Assembly: GCA_017446775.1 (NCBI GenBank)
Contig: JAFSQE010000034.1
Coordinates: 1 to 64,000, forward strand
From: Bacteroidales bacterium
Lineage (GTDB): Bacteria > Bacteroidota > Bacteroidia > Bacteroidales > UBA932
Direction of reading: 5' to 3'
DNA: 64,000 bases
The notes beneath the pieces were generated by a model. The model worked only from the letters and a program-made list of their open reading frames with translations. It had not been told where the DNA came from and ran no database searches. The translations under genes were made by a program, and so were the position numbers. Of the stretch, positions 33,482 to 42,942 are shown one piece after another (position 1 is the first letter of the stretch; each line of letters starts with the position of its first letter).

Positions 33482-35638
33482 ATGATTTCCCATATCAGAC
33501 AAATCGATATGTCGGTTCAAACAAATGAATCTCACCAGAAAGGTGTCGCAGAGAGAGCTAGATCCTTCGCGGAACTATTTGGTATGGGGGATTACGGATG
33601 GATTATGGGACTTTTGCATGACAAAGGAAAGGAACAGGGGGAATGGCAAAGGTATATCCAGGGAGTGACAGGGTACAATAAGGAATATGCAAATATAAAG
33701 AGTGGGCCAAACCACTCCTATGTTGGAGCTGTTATCGCTAATAGGCAGTACTCGCAGATTGCACCATTGGTAGCACAGCCGATTGCCGGTCATCATCGTG
33801 GTTTATACGATTATTGTGACTATATTGAAGAAACAAAGCGAGATATTCCGAATGATGTTTCTATTGATGGACCAATACCTATCTCGCTTAATAATTTGCC
33901 AAGATTCAATCAGATTGATTTGCATCATGTGGTTCGTATGCTATTCTCTTGTCTGGTGGATGCTGATAGTTTGGATACGGAATCATTTATGGAGCCAGAG
34001 CAGGCAAAGTTGAGAGGCAGCCACACATCAATGTCGGATCTTTTGAAGATGATGGAAACCCATCTATTAGAGCTGAAGGCCACGGCTCCTGACACAGAAG
34101 TGAATCGTATCCGCAACTATGTTCAAGAACAATGTGTGCAGGCAAGTCAAGGTGAAGGAGGGTTTTATAGCCTCACTGTACCTACGGGAGGAGGAAAGAC
34201 TCTGGCTTCTGTTCTTTGGGCTTTGAATCATGCAGTGAAGAACAATCTTCAACGCATCATCATCGCCATTCCCTATACCAGTATCATTGTGCAGACAGCA
34301 TCCACGTTAAAACGCATATTTGGGGAGAACAATGTCCTAGAACATCATTCCAACATCAATCCTGAGGGAATCAATGACAAGGAACTACGTGAACGCCTGC
34401 AGCTGGCTACGGAAAACTGGGACTATCCCATCGTTGTTACCACCAACGTCCAGCTATTTGAGTCTCTCTTCAGCAATAAGCGATCTGACTGCCGCAAGTT
34501 GCATAACATCGTAAAGAGTGTCCTTATACTGGACGAGGTACAGACTTTGCCTCTGGGCTTTTACAAACCCATCGTACATACTCTCGACACCCTTCGTCGT
34601 GTGTTTGGGACCTCCATCCTTTTCACTACTGCCAGTCAACCTATACTTAGTGGTCGGATTGAAGGTACCAATCCAAAAGCAAGTTTTGATGCTTTGCAAT
34701 ATGTTCGGGAAATCATACCACAAGAATTACAGTTGTATGACAAGCTGCGTCGTGTGGAATTACTGTTTCTAGAGGGCACAAATAGTTATGATGAGATTGC
34801 TGAAGAATTGGGCAAACATCAGAAGGTGCTGTGTATTGTGAATACACGGCGCGATGCCAAAGAGATATATGACCGACTCCCAAAAGAAGGCATCTGTTTG
34901 CACCTCTCTCGAATGATGTGCCCTGCTCACGTCTCTGCTACAATTGAGCATCTCAAGGAAGAGCTAAAGGCAAACCTCGACCAACCGATTCGTATCATTG
35001 CAACTCAGTTGATTGAAGCCGGCGTTGACATTGACTCACCAGTTGTGTTTCGTCAGGAAGCCGGACTGGATTCCATCCTACAAGCCGCTGGTCGCTGTAA
35101 CCGAGAAGGGAAGCAAGGAATTTGCACAACATACGTATTCAGTTTAGGGAAAGAACATACGCTTTCCCCCGGCTTTATTTCTCAAAGCAATAATGCCCGT
35201 TTAAATATGGGCAAAAACCACGACTGGTTTACACCAGAAGCGATGACGTGTTATTTCAAGCAACTTCATTCGCGCATTGACAATTTCGATGAGAAACAAA
35301 TGCAAGAGTTGCTGTATAAGCCAGAGTGTGAATTTGAAGAGGCGGCTCGCCAGTTTCGTTTGATTGACGATCAAACCACATCGGTCATTGTCAATTGGAA
35401 TGGAAGCCTTCATCTGTACCAACAACTCATCTCGCAGGGGCCATCCTATTCCTTACTGAAAAAAATGTCGCAATACAGCGTCAATATTCGTAAGCGAGAC
35501 TTTGAAAAATTGCAAAGCATTGGGGCTATTGAGGAGCCTTTTGACAATATTTATGCAATTACAAATCCCGGTTTCTACAAGACAGACACAGGATTGTCAA
35601 TTGATAATCAATGGTTAGAAGAAACATTCATTATATAA
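33482..35638 (+). CDS. cas3: CRISPR-associated helicase/nuclease Cas3 (type I-C, HD domain fused)
   Basis: 718 residues. N-terminal HD nuclease: [12 protein letters not shown] (His46-Asp47), NHSYVGA and [11 protein letters not shown]2 helicase: Walker A PTGGGKT (234-240), DEVQ box (351-354), TASQPI, and the motif VI region [10 protein letters not shown]. It is recruited by Cascade to unwind and degrade target DNA. First gene of the type I-C operon; the next gene starts 3 bp downstream. Base composition of the cas genes is visibly more A/T-rich than dnaK or arcA on either side, consistent with lateral gain. Confidence 0.95.
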   Translation: MISHIRQIDMSVQTNESHQKGVAERARSFAELFGMGDYGWIMGLLHDKGKEQGEWQRYIQGVTGYNKEYANIKSGPNHSYVGAVIANRQYSQIAPLVAQPIAGHHRGLYDYCDYIEETKRDIPNDVSIDGPIPISLNNLPRFNQIDLHHVVRMLFSCLVDADSLDTESFMEPEQAKLRGSHTSMSDLLKMMETHLLELKATAPDTEVNRIRNYVQEQCVQASQGEGGFYSLTVPTGGGKTLASVLWALNHAVKNNLQRIIIAIPYTSIIVQTASTLKRIFGENNVLEHHSNINPEGINDKELRERLQLATENWDYPIVVTTNVQLFESLFSNKRSDCRKLHNIVKSVLILDEVQTLPLGFYKPIVHTLDTLRRVFGTSILFTTASQPILSGRIEGTNPKASFDALQYVREIIPQELQLYDKLRRVELLFLEGTNSYDEIAEELGKHQKVLCIVNTRRDAKEIYDRLPKEGICLHLSRMMCPAHVSATIEHLKEELKANLDQPIRIIATQLIEAGVDIDSPVVFRQEAGLDSILQAAGRCNREGKQGICTTYVFSLGKEHTLSPGFISQSNNARLNMGKNHDWFTPEAMTCYFKQLHSRIDNFDEKQMQELLYKPECEFEEAARQFRLIDDQTTSVIVNWNGSLHLYQQLISQGPSYSLLKKMSQYSVNIRKRDFEKLQSIGAIEEPFDNIYAITNPGFYKTDTGLSIDNQWLEETFII

Positions 35639-35641
35639 ACT

Positions 35642-36340
35642 ATGAACTATACAGATAAAGAGTTTTGTTTGGAAGTATGGGGGCCGATGGCTTGCTTTAC
35701 TCGCCCAGAATTGAAAGTGGAGCGCGTGAGCTATGATGTCATCACACCATCAGCCGCTCGCGCCATCTTTGAAGCTATTTTCTGGAAGCCGGCCATCCAC
35801 TGGCAGGTTACAAAGATTGAAGTATTGAACCCCATCAAATGGACATCGGTCAGAAGAAATGAGGTAGGGGCGGTGGCCTCCAAGAATCCCATCTTCATAG
35901 AAGAAAAGCGTCAGCAGAAGAATACGCTTATGCTGCAGAATGTCCGCTATCGGATTTGGGCAAAATTGGAGTTTATCCCTCAATGGAAACGAAAAGATAC
36001 GTCTAATCCTGCAATCGATCTGGAAGAAGCAGATTTACTTAGAAAAGACGAGAATCCAGGGAAGTACAATGCCATGTTTGAGCGTCGAGCCAGTAAGGGA
36101 CAATGTTTCACACAGCCCTATCTAGGCACGCGGGAGTGCTCCGCATCTTTTAAGTTGGTCAATCCGGCGACGGATAAACTGGATGCTCCTATCGGCGAAA
36201 GCCGTGATCTTGGCATTATGCTCTATGATATGGATTTCGCGACTGACATAAAGAATCCTCCAGCTATGTTCTATCGAGCAAAGATGGAGAACGGTGTTAT
36301 TATTGTTCCACTTAAAGACAGTGAGGAGGTGATGAGATGA
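35642..36340 (+). CDS. cas5c: Type I-C Cas5 (Cas5c/Cas5d), pre-crRNA endonuclease
   Basis: 232 residues. In type I-C this protein replaces Cas6: it cuts pre-crRNA at the repeat hairpin and stays bound at the 5' handle. Family-typical segments: FCLEVWGPMACFTRPELKVERVSYDVITPSAARAIFEAIFWKPAI, the basic loop WTSVRRNEVG, and QCFTQPYLGTRECSASF. The stop overlaps the cas8c start (ATGA at 36337-36340). Confidence 0.93.
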   Translation: MNYTDKEFCLEVWGPMACFTRPELKVERVSYDVITPSAARAIFEAIFWKPAIHWQVTKIEVLNPIKWTSVRRNEVGAVASKNPIFIEEKRQQKNTLMLQNVRYRIWAKLEFIPQWKRKDTSNPAIDLEEADLLRKDENPGKYNAMFERRASKGQCFTQPYLGTRECSASFKLVNPATDKLDAPIGESRDLGIMLYDMDFATDIKNPPAMFYRAKMENGVIIVPLKDSEEVMR

Positions 36341-38061
36341 TACTGCAGGCGTTATACGATTATTACCATCGTTGTGGCGACTTGCCACAGAAGGGGATGG
36401 AATTAAAAGAGATAGGCTTTATCATTGTCATAGACAAGGAGGGGCATTTTCTTAGATTCGAAGATAGAAGGATTGACAAGAAACAGGCACAGCGGTTTCT
36501 TGTAAAGAAGCATATTGGGCGAACGAGTGCACTGGCTGCAAATTACCTTTATGATAATAGTGGATATGTTTTTGGCTATTCTGACAAAGGAGATGTTACG
36601 GCCCAATATCAGACATTCAAAAATAAAGTGGAAAGCATTTATGGGTTGAATCCAGATAATGAAGAGATTACAGCCGTTTATAAATTTTACCAGCAGGAAC
36701 AGCCTATTCTTCTGGAACAACTGAAATGTGATCCACTGTGGCCTGAGATAGAGAAGAATTTGAATAAGAAATACTCGACCTTTTCTTTCCTTGTTGAAGG
36801 TGATACGAAAATAGTCGCCGAGAAGACAGAACTACTTGACATAGATGATGAGGCATCATCCTCCGAAGAAGGTAGAGTGTGCCTTGTCTGCGGAAAGAAG
36901 GGGACCATAGTGGAAACGACAACCGCGACTATGATTCCTGGTAGTCAAGCTACTGCAAAGTTGGTTGCATTTCAGGTGAATTCGGGTTACGATTCTTATG
37001 GTAAATCGCAGGGCGGGAATGCGCCTATCAGTGAGGAAGCAGAGTTTGCTTATACTACAGCACTCAATCACTTGTTGGAATCCAACTCACGCAACAAGTT
37101 CATGATTGGTTCTCGGACATTTCTTTTCTGGGCATCAAAGAATGACGAGGCTGGTAAGCAGACCGAAGAGAACATTTTCAGTATGTTCGGTTTCTCCGAC
37201 CAGGAGGACGACCCCAATAAAAATATAGAGCAGGTGCGTAAAGTTTTCACAGCAATATATTCCGGTGAGATTAAGACAACAGCAGAGGACAAATTCTTTA
37301 TTCTTGGCCTTGCGCCAAATGCTGCAAGAATAGCGGTGGTGTATTGGGCAGAAATACCATTGAAGGAGTTTGCTGGCATTATATGTAAACACTTTGACGA
37401 TATGGAAGTGATTGATACAAGGGCAGACAAGAAACCATATATGAGTCTGCGAAACATACTCAGTACGGTCACACTTGGCGGTAAAGTATCAGATGTGACA
37501 CCGAATCTTCCTGATGCTGTGGTGAAGAGCATATTTCAAGGCATTCCGTATCCTCAAACGCTTTTTGCCTCATGTATCCGTCGTATCCGTGCAGAGACTG
37601 GCGACAAGGATAAGAATGCCGTACATATCACACGTGCCGCTATAATCAAGGCATATCTAAACAGAATAAATAATAATCAAAATATACTCGTTATGTTAGA
37701 CAAAGACAACTCAAATCAAGGCTATGTATGTGGCCGTCTGTTTGCTGTGCTTGATAGAATTCAAGAGGAAGCGAACAACCAGCATTCCATTCGTGAGCGT
37801 TATATGAACGCGGCTAGTTCTACTCCAGCTGCAGTATTTCCAACCATTCTTAATCTTTCAAATCATCATTTTGATAACCTGAAGAGTGATGGCCGAAAGA
37901 TTTACTTTGATAAGTTGAAGCAGGAGATTACCAGTAAGGTTGATGCAGATGGTTTTAAGGCACAACTGGATTTGCAGGATCAAGGCCGCTTCTTTATCGG
38001 ATACTATCATCAGCGTCAGGATTTTTTTATGAAGGCCGAAGAGAATAATAATGAACAGTAA
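36337..38061 (+). CDS. cas8c: Type I-C Cascade large subunit Cas8c (Csd1)
   Basis: 574 residues; recognises the PAM and helps open target DNA. N-terminus [34 protein letters not shown], a CLVCG zinc-knuckle remnant near 186-190, then FLFWASKND and the C-terminal helical region. In type I-C the small subunit Cas11c is made from an internal start near the end of cas8c; here ATG 37693 (codon 453) would give a 122-residue product and follows an A-rich stretch, the usual initiation context in Bacteroidota. Confidence 0.92.
   Translation: MILQALYDYYHRCGDLPQKGMELKEIGFIIVIDKEGHFLRFEDRRIDKKQAQRFLVKKHIGRTSALAANYLYDNSGYVFGYSDKGDVTAQYQTFKNKVESIYGLNPDNEEITAVYKFYQQEQPILLEQLKCDPLWPEIEKNLNKKYSTFSFLVEGDTKIVAEKTELLDIDDEASSSEEGRVCLVCGKKGTIVETTTATMIPGSQATAKLVAFQVNSGYDSYGKSQGGNAPISEEAEFAYTTALNHLLESNSRNKFMIGSRTFLFWASKNDEAGKQTEENIFSMFGFSDQEDDPNKNIEQVRKVFTAIYSGEIKTTAEDKFFILGLAPNAARIAVVYWAEIPLKEFAGIICKHFDDMEVIDTRADKKPYMSLRNILSTVTLGGKVSDVTPNLPDAVVKSIFQGIPYPQTLFASCIRRIRAETGDKDKNAVHITRAAIIKAYLNRINNNQNILVMLDKDNSNQGYVCGRLFAVLDRIQEEANNQHSIRERYMNAASSTPAAVFPTILNLSNHHFDNLKSDGRKIYFDKLKQEITSKVDADGFKAQLDLQDQGRFFIGYYHQRQDFFMKAEENNNEQ
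37693..38061 (+). CDS. Predicted internal small subunit Cas11c within cas8c
   Basis: In-frame ATG at codon 453 of cas8c preceded by an A-rich leader (AATAAATAATAATCAAAAT). The 122-residue product ([16 protein letters not shown]...) covers the C-terminal helical region that forms Cas11c in studied I-C systems. Start choice is inference; a later ATG at 37804 is an alternative. Confidence 0.4.
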   Translation: MLDKDNSNQGYVCGRLFAVLDRIQEEANNQHSIRERYMNAASSTPAAVFPTILNLSNHHFDNLKSDGRKIYFDKLKQEITSKVDADGFKAQLDLQDQGRFFIGYYHQRQDFFMKAEENNNEQ

Positions 38062-38072
38062 AAGATACAACT

Positions 38073-38924
38073 ATGTCAGAATTAAAAAACAAAATTGATT
38101 TCATTTACATCTTTGATGTACAGGATGGCAATCCCAATGGTGATCCCGATGCAGGCAACCTGCCTCGCGTGGATGCAGAGACTGGTATGGGGCTTGTAAC
38201 CGACGTGTGCCTGAAACGTAAGGTTCGTAATTATGTTCAGGTAGCTAAAAACAGTGCAGCCGGCTATGATATCTTCATTAAAGAAAAGGCCGTGTTGAAT
38301 AAATCAATCGATGCTGCGCACGAAGAAGAAAGTGTTAAGAACGCTGCTGATAAGACAAATGCAGCAAGGGACATAATGTGTAAGAAGTTTTTCGACATAC
38401 GTACCTTTGGCGCAGTTATGTCAACAGGAAAGAATGCGGGTCAGGTACGTGGCCCCATTCAGTTTACGTTTGCGCGTTCTGTGGATCCCATTGCAACAAT
38501 GGAGCACTCCATTACTCGTATGGCGGTGGCAACAGAAAAAGAAGCAGAGAAACAAGGTGGCGACAATCGTACTATGGGACGTAAAGCCACAGTCCCTTAT
38601 GGTTTGTATATCTGCTATGGCTTCATCTCTGCCAACCTTGCAAGGCAGACGGGTTTCTCTGATGAAGACCTGGCGCTGTTTTGGGATGCTCTGAAGAATA
38701 TGTTCGATGTGGATCGTTCTGCCGCACGAGGACTGATGAGTGCCCGGAAACTCATTGTATTCAAGCACGATTCAGTACTGGGCAACGCTCCTGCCAACAA
38801 TCTCTTCGACCGTGTAAAGGTTGAGAAGAAATGTGAAGGTGCACCTCGCAAATTTGAAGACTATAATGTAATTATCGATAGAGATAACATTCCTGCTGGA
38901 GTAACCGCCGAGGAAATGATTTAA
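38073..38924 (+). CDS. cas7: Type I-C Cascade backbone subunit Cas7 (Csd2)
   Basis: 283 residues; polymerises along the crRNA to form the Cascade backbone. Recognised by [45 protein letters not shown] near the N-terminus, [34 protein letters not shown], and [24 protein letters not shown]. It lies 11 bp after cas8c and 6 bp before the rhuM gene. Confidence 0.95.
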   Translation: MSELKNKIDFIYIFDVQDGNPNGDPDAGNLPRVDAETGMGLVTDVCLKRKVRNYVQVAKNSAAGYDIFIKEKAVLNKSIDAAHEEESVKNAADKTNAARDIMCKKFFDIRTFGAVMSTGKNAGQVRGPIQFTFARSVDPIATMEHSITRMAVATEKEAEKQGGDNRTMGRKATVPYGLYICYGFISANLARQTGFSDEDLALFWDALKNMFDVDRSAARGLMSARKLIVFKHDSVLGNAPANNLFDRVKVEKKCEGAPRKFEDYNVIIDRDNIPAGVTAEEMI

Positions 38925-38930
38925 CCGCCT

Positions 38931-39965
38931 ATGGCAGAAAGACATCTAATAAGAAACAGCACGGCAGAGTTCCTGATTTTCGAGATAGAGAATAAGGAAC
39001 AGGGCATAGAGGTGTTTTATAAAGAGGAGAATTTGTGGTGCACTCAGAAAGCGATGGCTACATTGTTCGACTGCGACAGAAGTGTCATTACGAAGCATCT
39101 GGGCAACATATTCAATTCTGGTGAGTTGAAAGAGGCGGCAGTATGTGCAAAATTTGCACATACTGCCTCAGATGGCAAAAGTTATCAGACTCAATTCTAT
39201 TGCCTTGATGCCATCATCGCCGTGGGCTACCGCGTTAACTCCATTCGCGCGACTCAGTTCCGTCAGTGGGCAACAGCTGTACTCCGGCAGTTCGCCATAC
39301 AGGGTTATGTACTTGACAAGAAGCGAATGGAGAACGGGGCGTTTCTGGGAGAGGATTATTTCGAACACTTGCTTGCGGAGATACGTGAAATACGTCTCAG
39401 TGAAAGGAGGTTCTATCAGAAGCTGACGGACATCTATGCAACAGCGGTTGACTATAACCAGGATGCTCCCACAACAAGACTGTTCTTCAAAATGGTGCAG
39501 AACAAGATGCATTATGCTGTTCATGGCCATACTGCGGCAGAATTAATCATGGATAGAGCTGATGCCGACAAAGAGCATATGGGCTTGACTACTTGGGAGA
39601 ATGCTCCTGATGGCAAGATTGTTAAGACTGATGTTTCCATAGCCAAGAACTATCTAAGGCAGATAGAACTGGAGGATATGGGGCGTATCGTGACGGCCGT
39701 GCTGGAGTTTGCTGAAAGTCGTGCGAAGAAGCATATCCCAATGACGATGGAAGATTGGGCCAAGCGAATAGATGCCTATCTGACCAGCGATGAACGTCCT
39801 TTACTTGATAATGCCGGGAGCGTTAGTCATGAAGATGCGATTCTTCATGCAGAGACAGAGTTTGAAAAGTATCGAATCGTCCAGGACCATCTGTTCCAAA
39901 GTGACTTTGACAAATACCTAAGTGCGTTGCCATTTGAAGATGATAATGATGATACGCCTGAATAA
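38931..39965 (+). CDS. RhuM family (virulence RhuM / COG3943) protein inside the cas operon
   Basis: 344 residues; not a Cas protein. Family hallmarks: FYKEENLWCTQKAMATLFDCDRSVITKHLGNIF (a putative DNA-binding helix-turn-helix), VCAKFAHTASDGKSYQTQFYCLDAIIAVGYRVNSIRATQFRQWAT, and a helical C-terminal domain (HGHTAAELIMDRADADKEHMGLTTW). The biochemical function of the family is not established; members occur in mobile and defence regions. It sits 6 bp after cas7, and its stop abuts the cas4 start, so it is co-transcribed. Canonical I-C operons have cas7 directly followed by cas4. A 31-bp perfect palindrome lies in the coding sequence (39137-39167). Confidence 0.88.
   Translation: MAERHLIRNSTAEFLIFEIENKEQGIEVFYKEENLWCTQKAMATLFDCDRSVITKHLGNIFNSGELKEAAVCAKFAHTASDGKSYQTQFYCLDAIIAVGYRVNSIRATQFRQWATAVLRQFAIQGYVLDKKRMENGAFLGEDYFEHLLAEIREIRLSERRFYQKLTDIYATAVDYNQDAPTTRLFFKMVQNKMHYAVHGHTAAELIMDRADADKEHMGLTTWENAPDGKIVKTDVSIAKNYLRQIELEDMGRIVTAVLEFAESRAKKHIPMTMEDWAKRIDAYLTSDERPLLDNAGSVSHEDAILHAETEFEKYRIVQDHLFQSDFDKYLSALPFEDDNDDTPE
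39137..39167. repeat. 31-bp perfect palindrome inside rhuM
   Basis: Arms GGCAGTATGTGCAAA (39137-39151) and TTTGCACATACTGCC (39153-39167) around a single A. It encodes the conserved VCAKFAHT segment. It could be a protein-binding site or a strong RNA hairpin within the operon mRNA. Confidence 0.9.
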
Positions 39966-40643
39966 GTGATGTTCTACGATGATGATCAGATGCTTATGTT
40001 GTCGGGGATTCAGCACTATATGTTCTGCCCCCGGCAATGGGCGTTGATACACATCGAACAGCAGTGGGACGATAATCGACTGACTGCAGAAGGACATTTG
40101 CTGCACGAGAATGTGGACAATCCCGCCTACAGGCAAAAAAATGGTGAGGTTATCACTGTGCGCGCTGTGCGTATCGCTTCGCATACCCTGGGCTTGTATG
40201 GAGTGACGGATGCTATAGAATTGTTGCCCTCAGCCGATGCAATAGATGCCATCACGCATCCTCGGTATCCGGGGTATTGGAAGCCTTATCCTATCGAGTA
40301 TAAACGAGGCCACCGTAAGCCAGATGAGCGGGACGTAGTACAATTGACAGCTCAAGTAATCTGCCTGGAAGAGATGTATGGTATTAATATTCTGGAAGCT
40401 GCTTTGTATTATCATGAGATTCGACACACAGAAGTTGTGCAAATTGATAAGCAACTCCGCAATCTTACATACGAGTTGAGCGAATCGATGCACAGAACGT
40501 TTGAGGCGGGTTTTACACCAAAGGCTGAGGCAAGGAATGATTGTCGAAGTTGTTCTCTTATTGACATATGTGCGCCAGAACTAGCGAAGAAACCAACTGT
40601 TTCGTATTACCTGAAAAAGACATTGGATGAGGAAACTGCTTAA
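39966..40643 (+). CDS. cas4: CRISPR-associated exonuclease Cas4
   Basis: 225 residues; PD-(D/E)XK nuclease with an iron-sulfur cluster, which trims prespacers and selects PAM-proximal ends during adaptation. Motifs: SGIQHYMFCPRQWALIHIEQQW (first cluster Cys), GVTDAIELLP, PIEYKRGHRK (catalytic E-x-K), QLTAQVICLEEM, and C-terminal CRSCSLIDIC. Start is GTG 39966 directly after the rhuM stop or ATG 39969. It overlaps cas1 by 17 bp. Confidence 0.94.
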   Translation: MMFYDDDQMLMLSGIQHYMFCPRQWALIHIEQQWDDNRLTAEGHLLHENVDNPAYRQKNGEVITVRAVRIASHTLGLYGVTDAIELLPSADAIDAITHPRYPGYWKPYPIEYKRGHRKPDERDVVQLTAQVICLEEMYGINILEAALYYHEIRHTEVVQIDKQLRNLTYELSESMHRTFEAGFTPKAEARNDCRSCSLIDICAPELAKKPTVSYYLKKTLDEETA

Positions 40644-41649
40644 TACTTTATACATCACGACTCCAGAAGCCTATCTTTCAAAAGACGGGATGAATGTTGT
40701 TGTTACAAAAGACAAGGAGGAGGTGTTTCGCATTCCAATTATGAATGTTGAGAGCATTGTCACGTTCGGATACGCAGGTGCTAGCCCTGGATTGATGAGG
40801 CTATGCATGGAGAACAATGTGTCACTGACGTTTTTAACCCCACAAGGTCGCTTTATATGTAGAGTTCAGGGCGCCACAAAGGGGAATGTGCTATTACGGA
40901 AGAAGCAATATTCAATTTCAGAGGATGAGGAGTTGTCTTTGCATCTGGCTAAACTATTTATTACTGGAAAGGTGTTCAACGCACGAGGCATTCTAAAGCG
41001 CTATATTCGCGACAACGGATTTGATGAAGAAGTGGAGACGGTTATAAAACAATTGGACTGGAGAAAGGCTGGCATCATGCATGCTGCAAACATGGAGATA
41101 CTGCGGGGCGAAGAGGGATTAGCAGCGAACAGCTACTTTGATGTTTTTGACCATCTGATTATTCAACAGAAGGAAGATTTCGCCTTTAATGGTCGAAGTC
41201 GTAGGCCTCCGAGAGATGAAGTGAATACGATGTTGTCATTTGTCTATTCACTAATTGCCAATGATGTTGCCGCTGCGTTAGAAACAGTCGGTTTAGACCC
41301 GTATGTGGGTTTCATGCATACATTGAGGCCGGGCCGTATATCTTTGGCTTTGGACATGATGGAAGAGCTGAGGGCATATCTTGGTGATAGGCTTGTCTTA
41401 TCAATGATTAACCGTAAACAAGTTACTAAGAAGGACTTTGTCCGTCAGGGGGATGATAGTATTGCGATGACCGATGAGTGCCGTAAAGAGTTGCTTGCCA
41501 CCTGGCAAAAACGGAAAAAGGAAATTATTGAGCACCCATTTTTAAAAGAAAAGATACCCATCGGACTTTTACCATACACTCAGGCTATGTTGTTAGCTCG
41601 TTTTTTGAGGGAAGATATTGATGATTATCCAGTATTTCTTATGAGATAA
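40627..41649 (+). CDS. cas1: CRISPR-associated endonuclease/integrase Cas1 (type I-C)
   Basis: 340 residues; with Cas2 integrates new spacers. N-terminal beta domain MRKLLNTLYITTPEAYLSKDGMNVVV and catalytic helical domain with the metal ligands Glu in LETVGLDPYVGFMHTLRPGRISLALDMMEELR and neighbouring His and Asp/Glu. ATG lies within the end of cas4 (17-bp overlap). cas2 follows 4 bp later. Confidence 0.96.
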   Translation: MRKLLNTLYITTPEAYLSKDGMNVVVTKDKEEVFRIPIMNVESIVTFGYAGASPGLMRLCMENNVSLTFLTPQGRFICRVQGATKGNVLLRKKQYSISEDEELSLHLAKLFITGKVFNARGILKRYIRDNGFDEEVETVIKQLDWRKAGIMHAANMEILRGEEGLAANSYFDVFDHLIIQQKEDFAFNGRSRRPPRDEVNTMLSFVYSLIANDVAAALETVGLDPYVGFMHTLRPGRISLALDMMEELRAYLGDRLVLSMINRKQVTKKDFVRQGDDSIAMTDECRKELLATWQKRKKEIIEHPFLKEKIPIGLLPYTQAMLLARFLREDIDDYPVFLMR

Positions 41650-41653
41650 AGAA

Positions 41654-41944
41654 ATGTTGATTCTGATAACATATGATGTTGATACTACCACAAAGGCAGG
41701 AGAGAGGAGACTGAGAAAAGTGGCAAAAGAGTGCGTTAATTATGGTCAGCGCGTTCAGAATTCAGTATTTGAGTGTCTGCTAACTGAAGCACAGTTTGTT
41801 GGATTGAAGACAGTATTGGAATCAACCATTGATAAAAGAGTTGATAGCATACGCTTCTATTTTCTTGGAAGTAATTGGCAGCGGAAGATAGAAACAATAG
41901 GCAAGTTAACATCTTACGATCCAACAGAAACGATTATTATATGA
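41654..41944 (+). CDS. cas2: CRISPR-associated Cas2
   Basis: 96 residues, ferredoxin-like fold: MLILITYDVDTTTKAGERRLRKVAKECVNYGQRVQNSVFECLLTEAQF. Forms the central dimer of the Cas1-Cas2 integrase. Last cas gene; the leader and array follow on the same strand. The TGA stop is overlapped by an ATG (41941) opening a 42-codon frame in the leader. Confidence 0.95.
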   Translation: MLILITYDVDTTTKAGERRLRKVAKECVNYGQRVQNSVFECLLTEAQFVGLKTVLESTIDKRVDSIRFYFLGSNWQRKIETIGKLTSYDPTETIII

Positions 41945-42110
41945 TAGCGAACCTTAAGCAGTGCAGTAAAAAGCGAGTCTTCGCAATAATTGAATATCAG
42001 GTGGATACACAAGTTCAACTTATCTATGTGCCTACGGTATTATTATCGGAACGAAGAATCGCGGAATAATATATAAACAGGATTGTATATCAGTAGAATA
42101 CAACCCGACT
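41945..42110 (+). promoter_or_regulatory. CRISPR leader
   Basis: A/T-rich 166 bp between cas2 and the first repeat; expected to hold the array promoter and the Cas1-Cas2 integration signals. No perfect TAnnTTTG box is visible. Part of it (41979-42012) closely resembles spacer 2. A small frame (41941-42069, 42 codons) overlaps it. Confidence 0.6.
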
Positions 42111-42805
42111 GTCGCCTCTCGCGTAGGGGCGTGGATTGAAACTTACTATGCCAGCTTATGATAGTGAATTTGATAGGGTCGCCTCTCGCGTAGGGGCGTG
42201 GATTGAAACCTTTGCAACAATTGAATATGCAGGCTGATACAGAAGTCGCCTCTCGCGTAGGGGCGTGGATTGAAACTGCTGCATCTGCTGATGCTACTGC
42301 TGCAATTAAGTCGCCTCTCGCGTAGGGGCGTGGATTGAAACTCAGTTACCTCGGGTGTAGATAATTTCTTTTTGACGTCGCCTCTCGCGTAGGGGCGTGG
42401 ATTGAAACTATCTTGCCGCCCCCGGCGTTTATCCTAACTTTGAGTCGCCTCTCGCGTAGGGGCGTGGATTGAAACAGCCGTTTATCTCCTATGGTTAAGC
42501 CTACCTATGTCGCCTCTCGCGTAGGGGCGTGGATTGAAACTAGTGGTGGTTCCCGAGGGAACAGATAAGCCCTTGTCGCCTCTCGCGTAGGGGCGTGGAT
42601 TGAAACCCGTATCAGAAAAAAACGTCAGCATAGCACAAAAAGTCGCCTCTCGCGTAGGGGCGTGGATTGAAACCCAGGAAGCGCTTGAATGCAGACAGGG
42701 CATTTTCGTCGCCTCTCGCGTAGGGGCGTGGATTGAAACACCGCCGTGAGGTTTGATTATCCAGAATAATCACGTCGCCTCTCGCGTAGGGGCGTGGGTT
42801 GAAAC
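42111..42805 (+). CRISPR. Type I-C CRISPR array, 11 repeats and 10 spacers
   Basis: Repeat of 32 bp starting GTCGCCTCTCGCG and ending GTGGATTGAAAC, the type I-C consensus ending that becomes the crRNA 5' handle. Repeats begin at 42111, 42178, 42245, 42310, 42377, 42444, 42509, 42575, 42642, 42708 and 42774. Spacers are 33-35 bp. The repeat folds as CGCCTCT / AGGGGCG with loop CGCGT, the Cas5c cleavage hairpin. The last repeat has one change (GTGGG for GTGGA). The leader end is at cas2. Two decayed repeats continue the register beyond it. Confidence 0.98.
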
Positions 42806-42839
42806 AAGCCTCAGGAAATAATCGTAGTTCCTACCATAA

Positions 42840-42873
42840 GTAGCCTTCGTGCGGCGGGGGTGTGGATTGCAGC
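42840..42873 (+). repeat. Decayed CRISPR repeat 12
   Basis: Begins GTAGCCTTCGTGCGG and ends GTGTGGATTGCAGC; clearly related to the repeat but with indels and substitutions. It is preceded by a 34-bp spacer-sized segment (42806-42839). Confidence 0.75.
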
Positions 42874-42907
42874 GAGTGTCACCTTGAGGAGGTACAGATT
42901 TACTCCT

Positions 42908-42939
42908 GTTGCCCCTCACGTAGAAATGGGTAAATAAGT
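42908..42939 (+). repeat. Highly decayed CRISPR repeat 13
   Basis: GTTGCCCCTCACGTAG then diverging. The first 16 positions match the repeat at 13, the full length at about 18 of 32; differences are mostly transitions. A 34-bp gap from repeat 12 (42874-42907) keeps the array register. Confidence 0.55.
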
Positions 42940-42942
42940 GCC

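Noticed and set aside
42210..42244. Active self-targeting by spacer 2
   Set aside because: The matching leader segment lacks a 5'-TTC PAM and has mismatches in the seed.
42482..42703. Minus-strand frame across the CRISPR array (repeated FNPRPYARGD translation)
   Set aside because: It is a translation of CRISPR repeats, a well-known source of false proteins.
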